From the NCBI GenBank assembly GCA_038049695.1, contig CP142454.1, positions 90,914,501 to 90,978,500 on the forward strand: DNA of 64,000 nucleotides. Direction: 5' to 3'. Positions 7,782 to 20,862 of the stretch are shown here, in pieces. Under the pieces are notes generated by a model. The model saw only the letters and a list, made by a program, of their open reading frames with translations, was not told where the DNA came from and made no database searches. The stretch's first letter is position 1; each line of letters opens with the position of its first letter. The position numbers and the translations under genes are program-made. The DNA comes from Cinnamomum chago (Eukaryota; Streptophyta; Magnoliopsida; Laurales; Lauraceae).

Positions 7782-10398
7782 ACACAAAAGGTTTTGCAAA
7801 CTTGTTATCAACATCTAAGCTTTATTTTTGTTGACATGCTTAGATTTGGAGACTCTCTGGACCTAACCAGAAAGCTGAACGACTGATGGAACTGGTCAAA
7901 TCAAGCTCGATAACTATTTAGGACCGTAACAAAACAACAGACGTTCGCTTCCACGCATAGAAAGGCAGTGATGTCTCGACTACTACGGGATGTCTGTACG
8001 GTTGCAAACGGAATGGTTTCGGATCGGAACGATAGTGGACTCGGACCCGTTTCTGAATAACGGTTCCGGTTGTGATTCCGGTTCTGTCTCGTAACTCGTT
8101 TAGTTGGTCCAGACCCATTTCTGAATAACGGTTCCGGTTCTGAATCCGGTTTTGACTCGTAACTTGTTTAGTTGGTTCCAGACCCGGCTCCAATAGGATA
8201 ACCCGGATCCGGGTCTACCTAGAGGACTGGAATCCTGTTCCAAAATTGATTCTAATTTATCTTTATTCTTCATGTCTCCTAAAATAAGCATATCATTCAA
8301 CTCATAACAGTGCGTCAAGTCCACTACCGCGAATATTGTACGTAAAAATGTCCACAAAAAGGGAGTTAATTGTGAGGTACAATTTGCAAAATCAAATGCT
8401 CATAAGCCGGGTCCACGCGTCGGAACCTATATGGACCCGGACCCGTTTATCAATCGGAACCTAAAATAGGTTCCGGACCCGGACCCGTTTATGAAGCGGG
8501 ACCTAAAATAGGTTCCCGACCCGGTTTTTTACGGGTCGGAACTTCTGGGTAATCGGATACCCGTTTGGCCCCTACATGTTTGCGATTGTAGGCTCCTTTT
8601 TTTTTCTCCGATTGAAATGAAGGTTCTACTGGTATCACGTACATACTCGATCGTAGATTTTAGGATCTCTGAGTTTCCATTGTAACAATTATGCACCCTG
8701 TATAGAAGAGTCAATAATTTCGTAGAACCAAAGATATATTTAGTTTGGAGATTTCTCGGGAAATTTAGGTTGTGCATGGCCATGAGATACTCAAACACAT
8801 ACATCCTTGTCATGGGCTGCATTCTCGCTTTGGGATCAGCAAAACCGATGTTCAATGTATGAGCTAAAAAACAAGTGGGATAAGAAAGAGAAGGTGGAAC
8901 CGGATCCAGACCCGGAACCGTTTCGGAACCGGTTCCTTGTCTTCGGAACCAGAACACGAACAATATATGGGACGGGTCTAGATCAAGGTCCGGGTCTAGG
9001 TAAAGAATGATATTAAAAAAAAACATATGGTTTTTAGGAGAGATTTTAGAAAATTGAGGTAATATGTTGGTTATCGGGTCCACGGGTCCGAACCAAGGTG
9101 GAACCGGACCCGGACCCATTTTCTGATTGGGGCATGATTAAGGACCCAGACCCGGTTTTAACGGGTCGGAACCTCCGCGTAATCGGAGAATCGAGGACCC
9201 ACTTACATCCCTAGTCGTACGCCACCTCAGCAGTGAGAGGTCATGGGTCTGAGACCTCGCATCACTGCTCCCTCCCTCCCTCATAAATATATCTATATAT
9301 ATTTTGGCCGAACGGGTATTCCGGCTCTCAAGCACTGAGTGCAAATAAATAAATAAATAACCCGAGCACGGCCCATCTATTAATAACTTAACCCCATACC
9401 CAAAGCCCAATCCATGAGCTCAGTTACAAACAAAGAAAACACACTCCTTTTTAAGAGAAGAAATAAAAATGCTACTCTCTCACCTTCTGATTCTACTGCA
9501 TCCTAAATTTTGTTCTCTCCTATATTGACCATTTACTTCGCTTCAACGGTAAAATAAAATTACGATTTATTGTGTGTTTATTGTGATTTGATATTATTTC
9601 ATCCAATTGTTATTAACACATGTCCATCCATCATTTTGTGAACCAAGCCCCGACCCGTGACCCACAATAAAGCAAAAGAAGGAAAAGAAGGCCAAAAAAT
9701 CGGTTTTTGAAATTTCCGCTGTATCTATCCGCGGTATACCTGCAGTTTCCAGATTTCCTCCTCTCAAAGAGGAGGAAAACCGGAAACTGCCAGTTTACCG
9801 CCGATTGTAGCAGCGGTAAAGCTTCAATTTCCGGTTTTCCTCCTCTCAGAGAGGAGGAAATCTGGAAAGTAACGAGTTTACCGCCGATTCCAGCAGCGGT
9901 AAAGCTGAGTGAGTGTCCAAATAAAGTCGCAAGGCCTTTCCATTTCCAACTAAAAAATAATAGAATGAAAGAAACGATAGTTGGTTTTTTCTCGCAGCGT
10001 ATTTCCAGTGAACACCCATATGATATGAATAGGGAGAAAAAAATCACACAAGCTGACTTTGGCAATTGACACATGTTGAATTCAATTTCTAGTCTTTCTA
10101 ATATATGTGCTTCCCCATAAATAAAAGTAGAAATATATAAATGGTCATCAAATATCATCCCCATAATTAAAGAATAAAATCTTAGATATCACTCTATTAA
10201 AGCAATTTGCTCCTGTCTACAACTCCATCCTTAAATCTTTCATCACTCGTAGTCCTTGATGGTCATCCGTGTGATTCACTTGATAATAAATTCTTAAAAA
10301 TTCAATTCCATGCAAACAGAGTGGCCTTTAAGGGAGCACATCTGTGAAAGAAAATTTAAAAGCATTGAGTGCTATCACGAATCTAATCTAGAGCAATG
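7782..10398. repeat. Array unit 4, 2617 bp
   Basis: This is the first of a trio (4-6) marked by AACAACAGACG near the left end (AACAACACACG elsewhere) and by GTGGGATAAG instead of GTGAGATAAG in the middle. It has GGTTTTGC at the start, the form kept by all later units. Private changes are CCGTAACAAAAC near 7923, GGCTCCTTTTT near 8592, CTGAGTTTCCATTG near 8670 and TTCTGATTGG near 9121. Confidence 0.95.
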
Positions 10399-13015
10399 AC
10401 ACAAAAGGTTTTGCAAACTTGTTATCAACATCTAAGCTTTATTTTTGTTGACATGCTTAGATTTGGAGACTCTCTGGACCTAACCAGAAAGCTGAACGAC
10501 TGATGGAACTGGTCAAATCAAGCTCGATAACTATTTAGGACCGTAGCAAAACAACAGACGTTCGCTTCCACGCATAGAAAGGCAGTGATGTCTCGACTAC
10601 TACGGGATGTCTGTACGGTTGCAAACGGAATGGTTTCGGATCGGAACGATAGTGGACTCGGACCCGTTTCTGAATAACGGTTCCGGTTGTGATTCCGGTT
10701 CTGTCTCGTAACTCGTTTAGTTGGTCCAGACCCATTTCTGAATAACGGTTCCGGTTCTGAATCCGGTTTTGACTCGTAACTTGTTTAGTTGGTTCCAGAC
10801 CCGGCTCCAATAGGATAACCCGGATCCGGGTCTACCTAGAGGACTGGAATCCTGTTCCAAAATTGATTCTAATTTATCTTTATTCTTCATGTCTCCTAAA
10901 ATAAGCATATCATTCAACTCATAACAATGCGTCAAGTCCACTACCGCGAATATTGTACGTAAAAATGTCCACAAAAAGGGAGTTAATTGTGAGGTACAAT
11001 TTGCAAAATCAAATGCTCATAAGCCGGGTCCACGCGTCGGAACCTATATGGACCCGGACCCGTTTATCAATCGGAACCTAAAATAGGTTCCGGACCCGGA
11101 CCCGTTTATGAAGCGGGACCTAAAATAGGTTCCCGACCCGGTTTTTTACGGGTCGGAACTTCTGGGTAATCGGATACCCGTTTGGCCCCTACATGTTTGC
11201 GATTGTAGGCTCTTTTTTTTTTCTCCGATTGAAATGAAGGTTCTACTGGTATCACGTACATACTCGATCGTAGATTTTAGGATCTCTGGGTTTTCATTGT
11301 AACAATTATGCACCCTGTATAGAAGAGTCAATAATTTCGTAGAACCAAAGATATATTTAGTTTGGAGATTTCTCGGGAAATTGAGGTTGTGCATGGCCAT
11401 GAGATACTCAAACACATACATCCTTGTCATGGGCTGCATTCTCGCTTTGGGATCAGCAAAACCGATGTTCAATGTATGAGCTAAAAAACAAGTGGGATAA
11501 GAAAGAGAAGGTGGAACCGGATCCAGACCCGGAACCGTTTCGGAACCGGTTCCTTGTCTTCGGAACCAGAACACGAACAATATATGGGACGGGTCTAGAT
11601 CAAGGTCCGGGTCTAGGTAAAGAATGATATTAAAAAAAAACATATGGTTTTTAGGAGAGATTTTAGAAAATTGAGGTAATATGTTGGTTATCGGGTCCAC
11701 GGGTCCGAACCAAGGTGGAACCGGACCCGGACCCATTTTCTTATTGGGGCATGATTAAGGACCCAGACCCGGTTTTAACGGGTCGGAACCTCCGCGTAAT
11801 CGGAGAATCGAGGACCCACTTACATCCCTAGTCGTACGCCACCTCAGCAGTGAGAGGTCATGGGTCTGAGACCTCGCATCACTGCTCCCTCCCTCCCTCA
11901 TAAATATATCTATATATATTTTGGCCGAACGGGTATTCCGGCTCTCAAGCACTGAGTGCAAATAAATAAATAAATAACCCGAGCACGGCCCATCTATTAA
12001 TAACTTAACCCCATACCCAAAGCCCAATCCATGAGCTCAGTTACAAACAAAGAAAACACACTCCTTTTTAAGAGAAGAAATAAAAATGCTACTCTCTCAC
12101 CTTCTGATTCTACTGCATCCTAAATTTTGTTCTCTCCTATATTGACCATTTACTTCGCTTCAACGGTAAAATAAAATTACGATTTATTGTGTGTTTATTG
12201 TGATTTGATATTATTTCATCCAATTGTTATTAACACATGTCCATCCATCATTTTGTGAACCAAGCCCCGACCCGTGACCCACAATAAAGCAAAAGAAGGA
12301 AAAGAAGGCCAAAAAATCGGTTTTTGAAATTTCCGCTGTATCTATCCGCGGTATACCTGCAGTTTCCAGATTTCCTCCTCTCAAAGAGGAGGAAAACCGG
12401 AAACTGCCAGTTTACCGCCGATTGTAGCAGCGGTAAAGCTTCAATTTCCGGTTTTCCTCCTCTCAGAGAGGAGGAAATCTGGAAAGTAACGAGTTTACCG
12501 CCGATTCCAGCAGCGGTAAAGCTGAGTGAGTGTCCAAATAAAGTCGCAAGGCCTTTCCATTTCCAACTAAAAAATAATAGAATGAAAGAAACGATAGTTG
12601 CTTTTTTCTCGCAGCGTATTTCCAGTGAACACCCATATGATATGAATAGGGAGAAAAAAATCACACAAGCTGACTTTGGCAATTGACACATGTTGAATTC
12701 AATTTCTAGTCTTTCTAATATATGTGCTTCCCCATAAATAAAAGTAGAAATATATAAATGGTCATCAAATATCATCCCCATAATTAAAGAATAAAATCTT
12801 AGATATCACTCTATTAAAGCAATTTGCTCCTGTCTACAACTCCATCCTTAAATCTTTCATCACTCGTAGTCCTTGATGGTCATCCGTGTGATTCACTTGA
12901 TAATAAATTCTTAAAAATTCAATTCCATGCAAACAGAGTGGCCTTTAAGGGAGCACATCTATGAAAGAAAATTTAAAAGCATTGAGTGCTATCACGAATC
13001 TAATCTAGAGCAATG
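10399..13015. repeat. Array unit 5, 2617 bp
   Basis: This is a member of the 4-6 trio (CAGACG, GTGGGATAAG). Like units 3 and 4 it has CACTGAGTGC in the SINE-like part, where other units have CACTAAGTGC. Private changes are ATAACAATGCG near 10922, AAATTGAGGTTG near 11379 and CACATCTATG near 12955. The T run after GTTG reads GTTGCTTTTTTC, as in units 3 and 6. Confidence 0.95.
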
Positions 13016-15630
13016 ACACAAAAGGTTTTGCAAACTTGTTATCAACATCTAAGCTTTATTTTTGTTGACATGCTTAGATTTGGAGACTCTCTGGACTAAC
13101 CAGAAAGCTGAACGACTGATGGAACTGGTCAAATCAAGCTCGATAACTATTTAGGACCGTAGCAAAACAACAGACGTTCGCTTCCACGCATAGAAAGGCA
13201 GTGATGTCTCGACTACTACGGGATGTCTGTACGGTTGCAAACGGAATGGTTTCGGATCGGAACGATAGTGGACTCGGACCCGTTTCTGAATAACGGTTCC
13301 GGTTGTGATTCCGGTTCTGTCTCGTAACTCGTTTAATTGGTCCAGACCCATTTCTGAATAACGGTTCCGGTTCTGAATCCGGTTTTGACTCGTAACTTGT
13401 TTAGTTGGTTCCAGACCCGGCTCCAATAGGATAACCCGGATCCGGGTCTACCTAGAGGACTGGAATCCTGTTCCAAAATTGATTCTAATTTATCTTTATT
13501 CTTCATGTCTCCTAAAATAAGCATATCATTCAACTCATAACAGTGCGTCAAGTCCACTACCGCGAATATTGTACGTAAAAATGTCCACAAAAAGGGAGTT
13601 AATTTGAGATACAATTTGCAAAATCAAATGCTCATAAGCCGGGTCCACGCGTCGGAACCTATATGGACCCGGACCCGTTTATCAATCGGAACCTAAAATA
13701 GGTTCCGGACCCGGACCCGTTTATGAAGCGGGACCTAAAATAGGTTCCCGACCCGGTTTTTTACGGGTCGGAACATCTGGGTAATCGGATACCCGTTTGG
13801 CCCCTACATGTTTGCGATTGTAGGCTCTCTTTTTTTTCTCCGATTGAAATGAAGGTTCTACTGGTATCACGTACATACTCGATCGTAGATTTTAGGATCT
13901 CTGGGTTTTCATTGTAACAATGATGCACCCTGTATAGAAGAGTCAATAATTTCGTAGAACCAAAGATATATTTAGTTTGGAGATTTCTCGGGAAATTTAG
14001 GTTGTGCATGGCCATGAGATACTCAAACACATACATCCTTGTCATGGGCTGCATTCTCGCTTTGGGATCAGCAAAACCGATGTTCAATGTATGAGCTAAA
14101 AAACAAGTGGGATAAGAAAGAGAAGGTGGAACCGGATCCAGACCCGGAACCGTTTCGGAACCGGTTCCTTGTCTTCGGAACCAGAACACGAACAATATAT
14201 GGGACGGGTCTAGATCAAGGTCCGGGTCTAGGTAAAGAATGATATTAAAAAAAAACATATGGTTTTTAGGAGAGATTTTAGAAAATTGAGGTAATATGTT
14301 GGTTATCGGGTCCACGGGTCCGAACCAAGGTGGAACCGGACCCGGACCCATTTTCTTATTGGGGCATGATTAAGGACCCAGACCCGGTTTTAACGGGTCG
14401 GAACCTCCGCGTAATCGGAGAATCGAGGACCCACTTACATCCCTAGTCGTACGCCACCTCAGCAGTGAGAGGTCATGGGTCTGAGACCTCGCATCACTGC
14501 TCCCTCCCTCCCTCATAAATATATCTATATATATTTTGGCCGAACGGGTATTCCGGCTCTCAAGCACTAAGTGCAAATAAATAAATAAATAACCCGAGCA
14601 CGGCCCATCTATTAATAACTTAACCCCATACCCAAAGCCCAATCCATGAGCTCAGTTACAAACAAAGAAAACACACTCCTTTTTAAGAGAAGAAATAAAA
14701 ATGCTACTCTCTCACCTTCTGATTCTACTGCATCCTAAATTTTGTTCTCTCCTATATTGACCATTTACTTCGCTTCAACGGTAAAATAAAATTACGATTT
14801 ATTGTGTGTTTATTGTGATTTGATATTATTTCATCCAATTGTTATTAACACATGTCCATCCATCATTTTGTGAACCAAGCCCCGACCCGTGACCCACAAT
14901 AAAGCAAAAGAAGGAAAAAAAGGCCAAAAAATCGGTTTTTGAAATTTCCGCTGTATCTATCCGCGGTATACCTGCAGTTTCCAGATTTCCTCCTCTCAAA
15001 GAGGAGGAAAACCGGAAACGGCCAGTTTACCGCCGATTGTAGCAGCGGTAAAGCTTCAATTTCCGGTTTTCCTCCTCTCAGAGAGGAGGAAATCTGGAAA
15101 GTAACGAGTTTACCGCCGATTCCAGCAGCGGTAAAGCTGAGTGAGTGTCCAAATAAAGTCGCAAGGCCTTTCCATTTCCAACTAAAAAATAATAGAATGA
15201 AAGAAACGATAGTTGCTTTTTTCTCGCAGCGTATTTCCAGTGAACACCCATATGATATGAATAGGGAGAAAAAAATCACACAAGCTGACTTTGGCAATTG
15301 ACACATGTTGAATTCAATTTCTAGTCTTTCTAATATATGTGCTTCCCCATAAATAAAAGTAGAAATATATAAATGGTCATCAAATATCATCCCCATAATT
15401 AAAGAATAAAATCTTAGATATCACTCTATTAAAGCAATTTGCTCCTGTCTACAACTCCATCCTTAAATCTTTCATCACTCGTAGTCCTTGATGGTCATCC
15501 GTGTGATTCACTTGATAATAAATTCTTAAAAATTCAATTCCATGCAAACAGAGTGGCCTTTAAGGGAGCACATCTGTGAAAGAAAATTTAAAAGCATTGA
15601 GTGCTATCACGAATCTAATCTAGAGCAATG
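13016..15630. repeat. Array unit 6, 2615 bp
   Basis: This is the last of the 4-6 trio. It is two bases shorter because one C is lost in CTGGACTAACC near 13093 and one G in AATTTGAGATAC near 13602. Private changes are GTTTAATTGG near 13332, GAACATCTGGG near 13771, CTCTCTTTTTT near 13825, AATGATGCACC near 13919 and AAACGGCCAG in the foldback near 15016. It reverts to CACTAAGTGC, as in units 1, 2 and 7 onward. Confidence 0.95.
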
Positions 15631-18246
15631 ACACAAAAGGTTTTGCAAACTTGTTATCAACATCTAAGCTTTATTTTTGTTGACATGCTTAGATTTGGAG
15701 ACTCTCTGGACCTAACCAGAAAGCTGAGCGACTGATGGAACTGGTCAAATCAAGCTCGATAACTATTTAGGACCCTAGCAAAACAACAGACGTTCGCTTC
15801 CACGCATAGAAAGGCAGTGATGTCTCGACTACTACGGGATGTCTGTACGGTTGCAAACGGAATGGTTTCGGATCGGAACGATAGTGGACTCGGACCCGTT
15901 TCTGAATAACGGTTCCGGTTGTGATTCCGGTTCTGTTTCGTAACTCGTTTAGTTGGTCCAGACCCATTTCTGAATAACGGTTCCGGTTCTGAATCCGGTT
16001 TTGACTCGTAACTTGTTTAGTTGGTTCCAGACCCGGCTCCAATAGGATAACCCGGATCCGGGTCTACCTAGAGGACTGGAATCCTGTTCCAAAATTGATT
16101 CTAATTTATCTTTATTCTTCATGTCTCCTAAAATAAGCATATCATTCAACTCATAACAGTGCGTCAAGTCCACTACCGCGAATATTGTACGTAAAAATGT
16201 CCACAAAAAGGGAGTTAATTGTGAGGTACAATTTGCAAAATCAAATGCTCATAAGCCGGGTCCACGCGTCGGAACCTATATGGACCCGGACCCGTTTATC
16301 AATCGGAACCTAAAATAGGTTCCGGACCCGGACCCGTTTATGAAGCGGGACCTAAAATAGGTTCCCGACCCGGTTTTTTACGGGTCGGAACTTCTGGGTA
16401 ATCGGATACCCGTTTGGCCCCTACATGTTTGCGATTGTAGGCTCTTTTTTTTTTCTCCGATTGAAATGAAGGTTCTACTGGTATCACGTACATACTCGAT
16501 CGTAGATTTTAGGATCTCTGGGTTTTCATTGTAACAATTATGCACCCTGTATAGAAGAGTCAATAATTTCGTAGAACCAAAGATATATTTAGTTTGGAGA
16601 TTTCTCGGGAAATTTAGGTTGTGCATGGCCATGAGATACTCAAACACATACATCCTTGTCATGGGCTGCATTCTCGCTTTGGGATCAGCAAAACCGATGT
16701 TCAATGTATGAGCTAAAAAACAAGTGAGATAAGAAAGAGAAGGTGGAACCGGATCCAGACCCGGAACCGTTTCGGAACCGGTTCCTTGTCTTCGGAACCA
16801 GAACACGAACAATATATGGGACGGGTCTAGATCAAGGTCCGGGTCTAGGTAAAGAATGATATTAAAAAAAACATATGGTTTTTAGGAGAGATTTTAGAAA
16901 ATTGAGGTAATATGTTGGTTATCGGGTCCACGGGTCCGAACCAAGGTGGAACCGGACCCGGACCCATTTTCTTATTGGGGCATGATTAAGGACCCAGACC
17001 CGGTTTTAACGGGTCGGAACCTCCGCGTAATCGGAGAATCGAGGACCCACTTACATCCCTAGTCGTACGCCACCTCAGCAGTGAGAGGTCATGGGTCTGA
17101 GACCTCGCATCACTGCTCCCTCCCTCCCTCATAAATATATCTATATATATTTTGGCCGAACGGGTATTCCGGCTCTCAAGCACTAAGTGCAAATAAATAA
17201 ATAAATAACCCGAGCACGGCCCATCTATTAATAACTTAACCCCATACCCAAAGCCCAATCCATGAGCTCAGTTACAAACAAAGAAAACACACTCCTTTTT
17301 AAGAGAAGAAATAAAAATGCTACTCTCTCACCTTCTGATTCTACTGCATCCTAAATTTTGTTCTCTCCTATATTGACCATTTACTTCGCTTCAACGGTAA
17401 AATAAAATTACGATTTATTGTGTGTTTATTGTGATTTGATATTATTTCATCCAATTGTTATTAACACATGTCCATCCATCATTTTGTGAACCAAGCCCCG
17501 ACCCGTGACCCACAATAAAGCAAAAGAAGGAAAAGAAGGCCAAAAAATCGGTTTTTGAAATTTCCGCTGTATCTATCCGCGGTATACCTGCAGTTTCCAG
17601 ATTTCCTCCTCTCAAAGAGGAGGAAAACCGGAAACTGCCAGTTTACCGCCGATTGTAGCAGCGGTAAAGCTTCAATTTCCGGTTTTCCTCCTCTTAGAGA
17701 GGAGGAAATCTGGAAAGTAACGAGTTTACCGCCGATTCCAGCAGCGGTAAAGCTGAGTGAGTGTCCAAATAAAGTCGCAAGGCCTTTCCAATTCCAACTA
17801 AAAAATAATAGAATGAAAGAAATGATAGTTGGTTTTTTCTCGCAGCGTATTTCCAGTGAACACCCATATGATATGAATAGGGAGAAAAAAATCACACAAG
17901 CTGACTTTGGCAATTGACACATGTTGAATTCAATTTCTAGTCTTTCTAATATATGTGCTTCCCCATAAATAAAAGTAGAAATATATAAATGGTCATCAAA
18001 TATCATCCCCATAATTAAAGAATAAAATCTTAGATATCACTCTATTAAAGCAATTTGCTCCTGTCTACAACTCCATCCTTAAATCTTTCATCACTCGTAG
18101 TCCTTGATGGTCATCCGTGTGATTCACTTGATAATAAATTCTTAAAAATTCAATTCCATGCAAACAGAGTGGCCTTTAAGGGAGCACATCTGTGAAAGAA
18201 AATTTAAAAGCATTGAGTGCTATCACGAATCTAATCTAGAGCAATG
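15631..18246. repeat. Array unit 7, 2616 bp (type A-like)
   Basis: This is the first unit with the short A8 tract (16864-16871) and with CCAATTCCAAC near 17788 (CCATTTCC earlier). It keeps CAGACG from the 4-6 trio at its left end, so it looks like a hybrid of that family and type A. Private changes are GCTGAGCGAC near 15723, GGACCCTAGC near 15770, CTGTTTCGTAAC near 15932, CTCTTAGAGAGG in the foldback near 17691 and AAATGATAG near 17820. Confidence 0.95.
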
Positions 18247-20862
18247 ACACAAAAGGTTTTGCAAACTTGTTATCAACATCTAAGCTTTATTTTTGTTGAC
18301 ATGCTTAGATTTGGAGACTCTCTGGACCTAACCAGAAAGCTGAACGACTGATGGAACTGGTCAAATCAAGCTCGATAACTATTTAGGACCGTAGCAAAAC
18401 AACACACGTTCGCTTCCACGCATAGAAAGGCAGTGATGTCTCGACTACTACGGGATGTCTGTACGGTTGCAAACGGAATGGTTTCGGATCGGAACGATAG
18501 TGGACTCGGACCCGTTTCTGAATAACGGTTCCGGTTGTGATTCCGGTTCTGTCTCGTAACTCGTTTAGTTGGTCCAGACCCATTTCTGAATAACGGTTCC
18601 GGTTCTGAATCCGGTTTTGACTCGTAACTTGTTTAGTTGGTTCCAGACCCGGCTCCAATAGGATAACCCGGATCCGGGTCTACCTAGAGGACTGGAATCC
18701 TGTTCCAAAATTGATTCTAATTTATCTTTATTCTTCATGTCTCCTAAAATAAGCATATCATTCAACTCATAACAGTGCGTCAAGTCCACTACCGCGAATA
18801 TTGTACGTAAAAATGTCCACAAAAAGGGAGTTAATTGTGAGGTACAATTTGCAAAATCAAATGCTCATAAGCCGGGTCCACGCGTCGGAACCTATATGGA
18901 CCCGGACCCGTTTATCAATCGGAACCTAAAATAGGTTCCGGACCCGGACCCGTTTATGAAGCGGGACCTAAAATAGGTTCCCGACCCGGTTTTTTACGGG
19001 TCGGAACTTCTGGGTAATCGGATACCCGTTTGGCCCCTACATGTTTGCGATTGTAGGCTCTTTTTTTTTTCTCCGATTGAAATGAAGGTTCTACTGGTAT
19101 CACGTACATACTCGATCGTAGATTTTAGGATCTCTGGGTTTTCATTGTAACAATTATGCACCCTGTATAGAAGAGTCAATAATTTCGTAGAACCAAAGAT
19201 ATATTTAGTTTGGAGATTTCTCGGGAAATTTAGGTTGTGCATGGCCATGAGATACTCAAACACATACATCCTTGTCATGGGCTGCATTCTCGCTTTGGGA
19301 TCAGCAAAACCGATGTTCAATGTATGAGCTAAAAAACAAGTGAGATAAGAAAGAGAAGGTGGAACCGGATCCAGACCCGGAACCGTTTCGGAACCGGTTC
19401 CTTGTCTTCGGAACCAGAACACGAACAATATATGGGACGGGTCTAGATCAAGGTCCGGGTCTAGGTAAAGAATGATATTAAAAAAAACATATGGTTTTTA
19501 GGAGAGATTTTAGAAAATTGAGGTAATATGTTGGTTATCGGGTCCACGGGTCCGAACCAAGGTGGAACCGGACCCGGACCCATTTTCTTATTGGGGCATG
19601 ATTAAGGACCCAGACCCGGTTTTAACGGGTCGGAACCTCCGCGTAATCGGAGAATCGAGGACCCACTTACATCCCTAGTCGTACGCCACCTCAGCAGTGA
19701 GAGGTCATGGGTCTGAGACCTCGCATCACTGCTCCCTCCCTCCCTCATAAATATATCTATATATATTTTGGCCGAACGGGTATTCCGGCTCTCAAGCACT
19801 AAGTGCAAATAAATAAATAAATAACCCGAGCACGGTCCATCTATTAATAACTTAACCCCATACCCAAAGCCCAATCCATGAGCTCAGTTACAAACAAAGA
19901 AAACACACTCCTTTTTAAGAGAAGAAATAAAAATGCTACTCTCTCACCTTCTGATTCTACTGCATCCTAAATTTTGTTCTCTCCTATATTGACCATTTAC
20001 TTCGCTTCAACGGTAAAATAAAATTACGATTTATTGTGTGTTTATTGTGATTTGATATTATTTCATCCAATTGTTATTAACACATGTCCATCCATCATTT
20101 TGTGAACCAAGCCCCGACCCGTGACCCACAATAAAGCAAAAGAAGGAAAAGAAGGCCAAAAAATCAGTTTTTGAAATTTCCGCTGTATCTATCCGCGGTA
20201 TACCTGCAGTTTCCAGATTTCCTCCTCTCAAAGAGGAGGAAAACCGGAAACTGCCAGTTTACCGCCGATTGTAGCAGCGGTAAAGCTTCAATTTCCGGTT
20301 TTCCTCCTCTCAGAGAGGAGGAAATCTGGAAAGTAACGAGTTTACCGCCGATTCCAGCAGCGGTAAAGCTGAGTGAGTGTCCAAATAAAGTCGCAAGGCC
20401 TTTCCAATTCCAACTAAAAAATAATAGAATGAAAGAAACGATAGTTGGTTTTTTCTCACTGCGTATTTCCAGTGAACACCCATATGATATGAATAGGGAG
20501 AAAAAAATCACACAAGCTGACTTTGGCAATTGACACATGTTGAATTCAATTTCTAGTCTTTCTAATATATGTGCTTCCCCATAAATAAAAGTAGAAATAT
20601 ATAAATGGTCATCAAATATCATCCCCATAATTAAAGAATAAAATCTTAGATATCACTCTATTAAAGCAATTTGCTCCTGTCTACAACTCCATCCTTAAAT
20701 CTTTCATCACTCGTAGTCCTTGATGGTCATCCGTGTGATTCACTTGATAATAAATTCTTAAAAATTCAATTCCATGCAAACAGAGTGGCCTTTAAGGGAG
20801 CACATCTGTGAAAGAAAATTTAAAAGCATTGAGTGCTATCACGAATCTAATCTAGAGCAATG
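18247..20862. repeat. Array unit 8, 2616 bp (type A)
   Basis: Type A is defined by AAAAAACAAG, GAACCGGTTCC, the A8 tract (19480-19487), CACGGTCCATC and AAGAAAACACAC. This unit differs from the later type A units 14 and 16 by AATCAGTTTTTG near 20162 and TTCTCACTGCG near 20454. Unit 9 shares both changes, so the right-hand parts of units 8 and 9 come from one another. Confidence 0.95.
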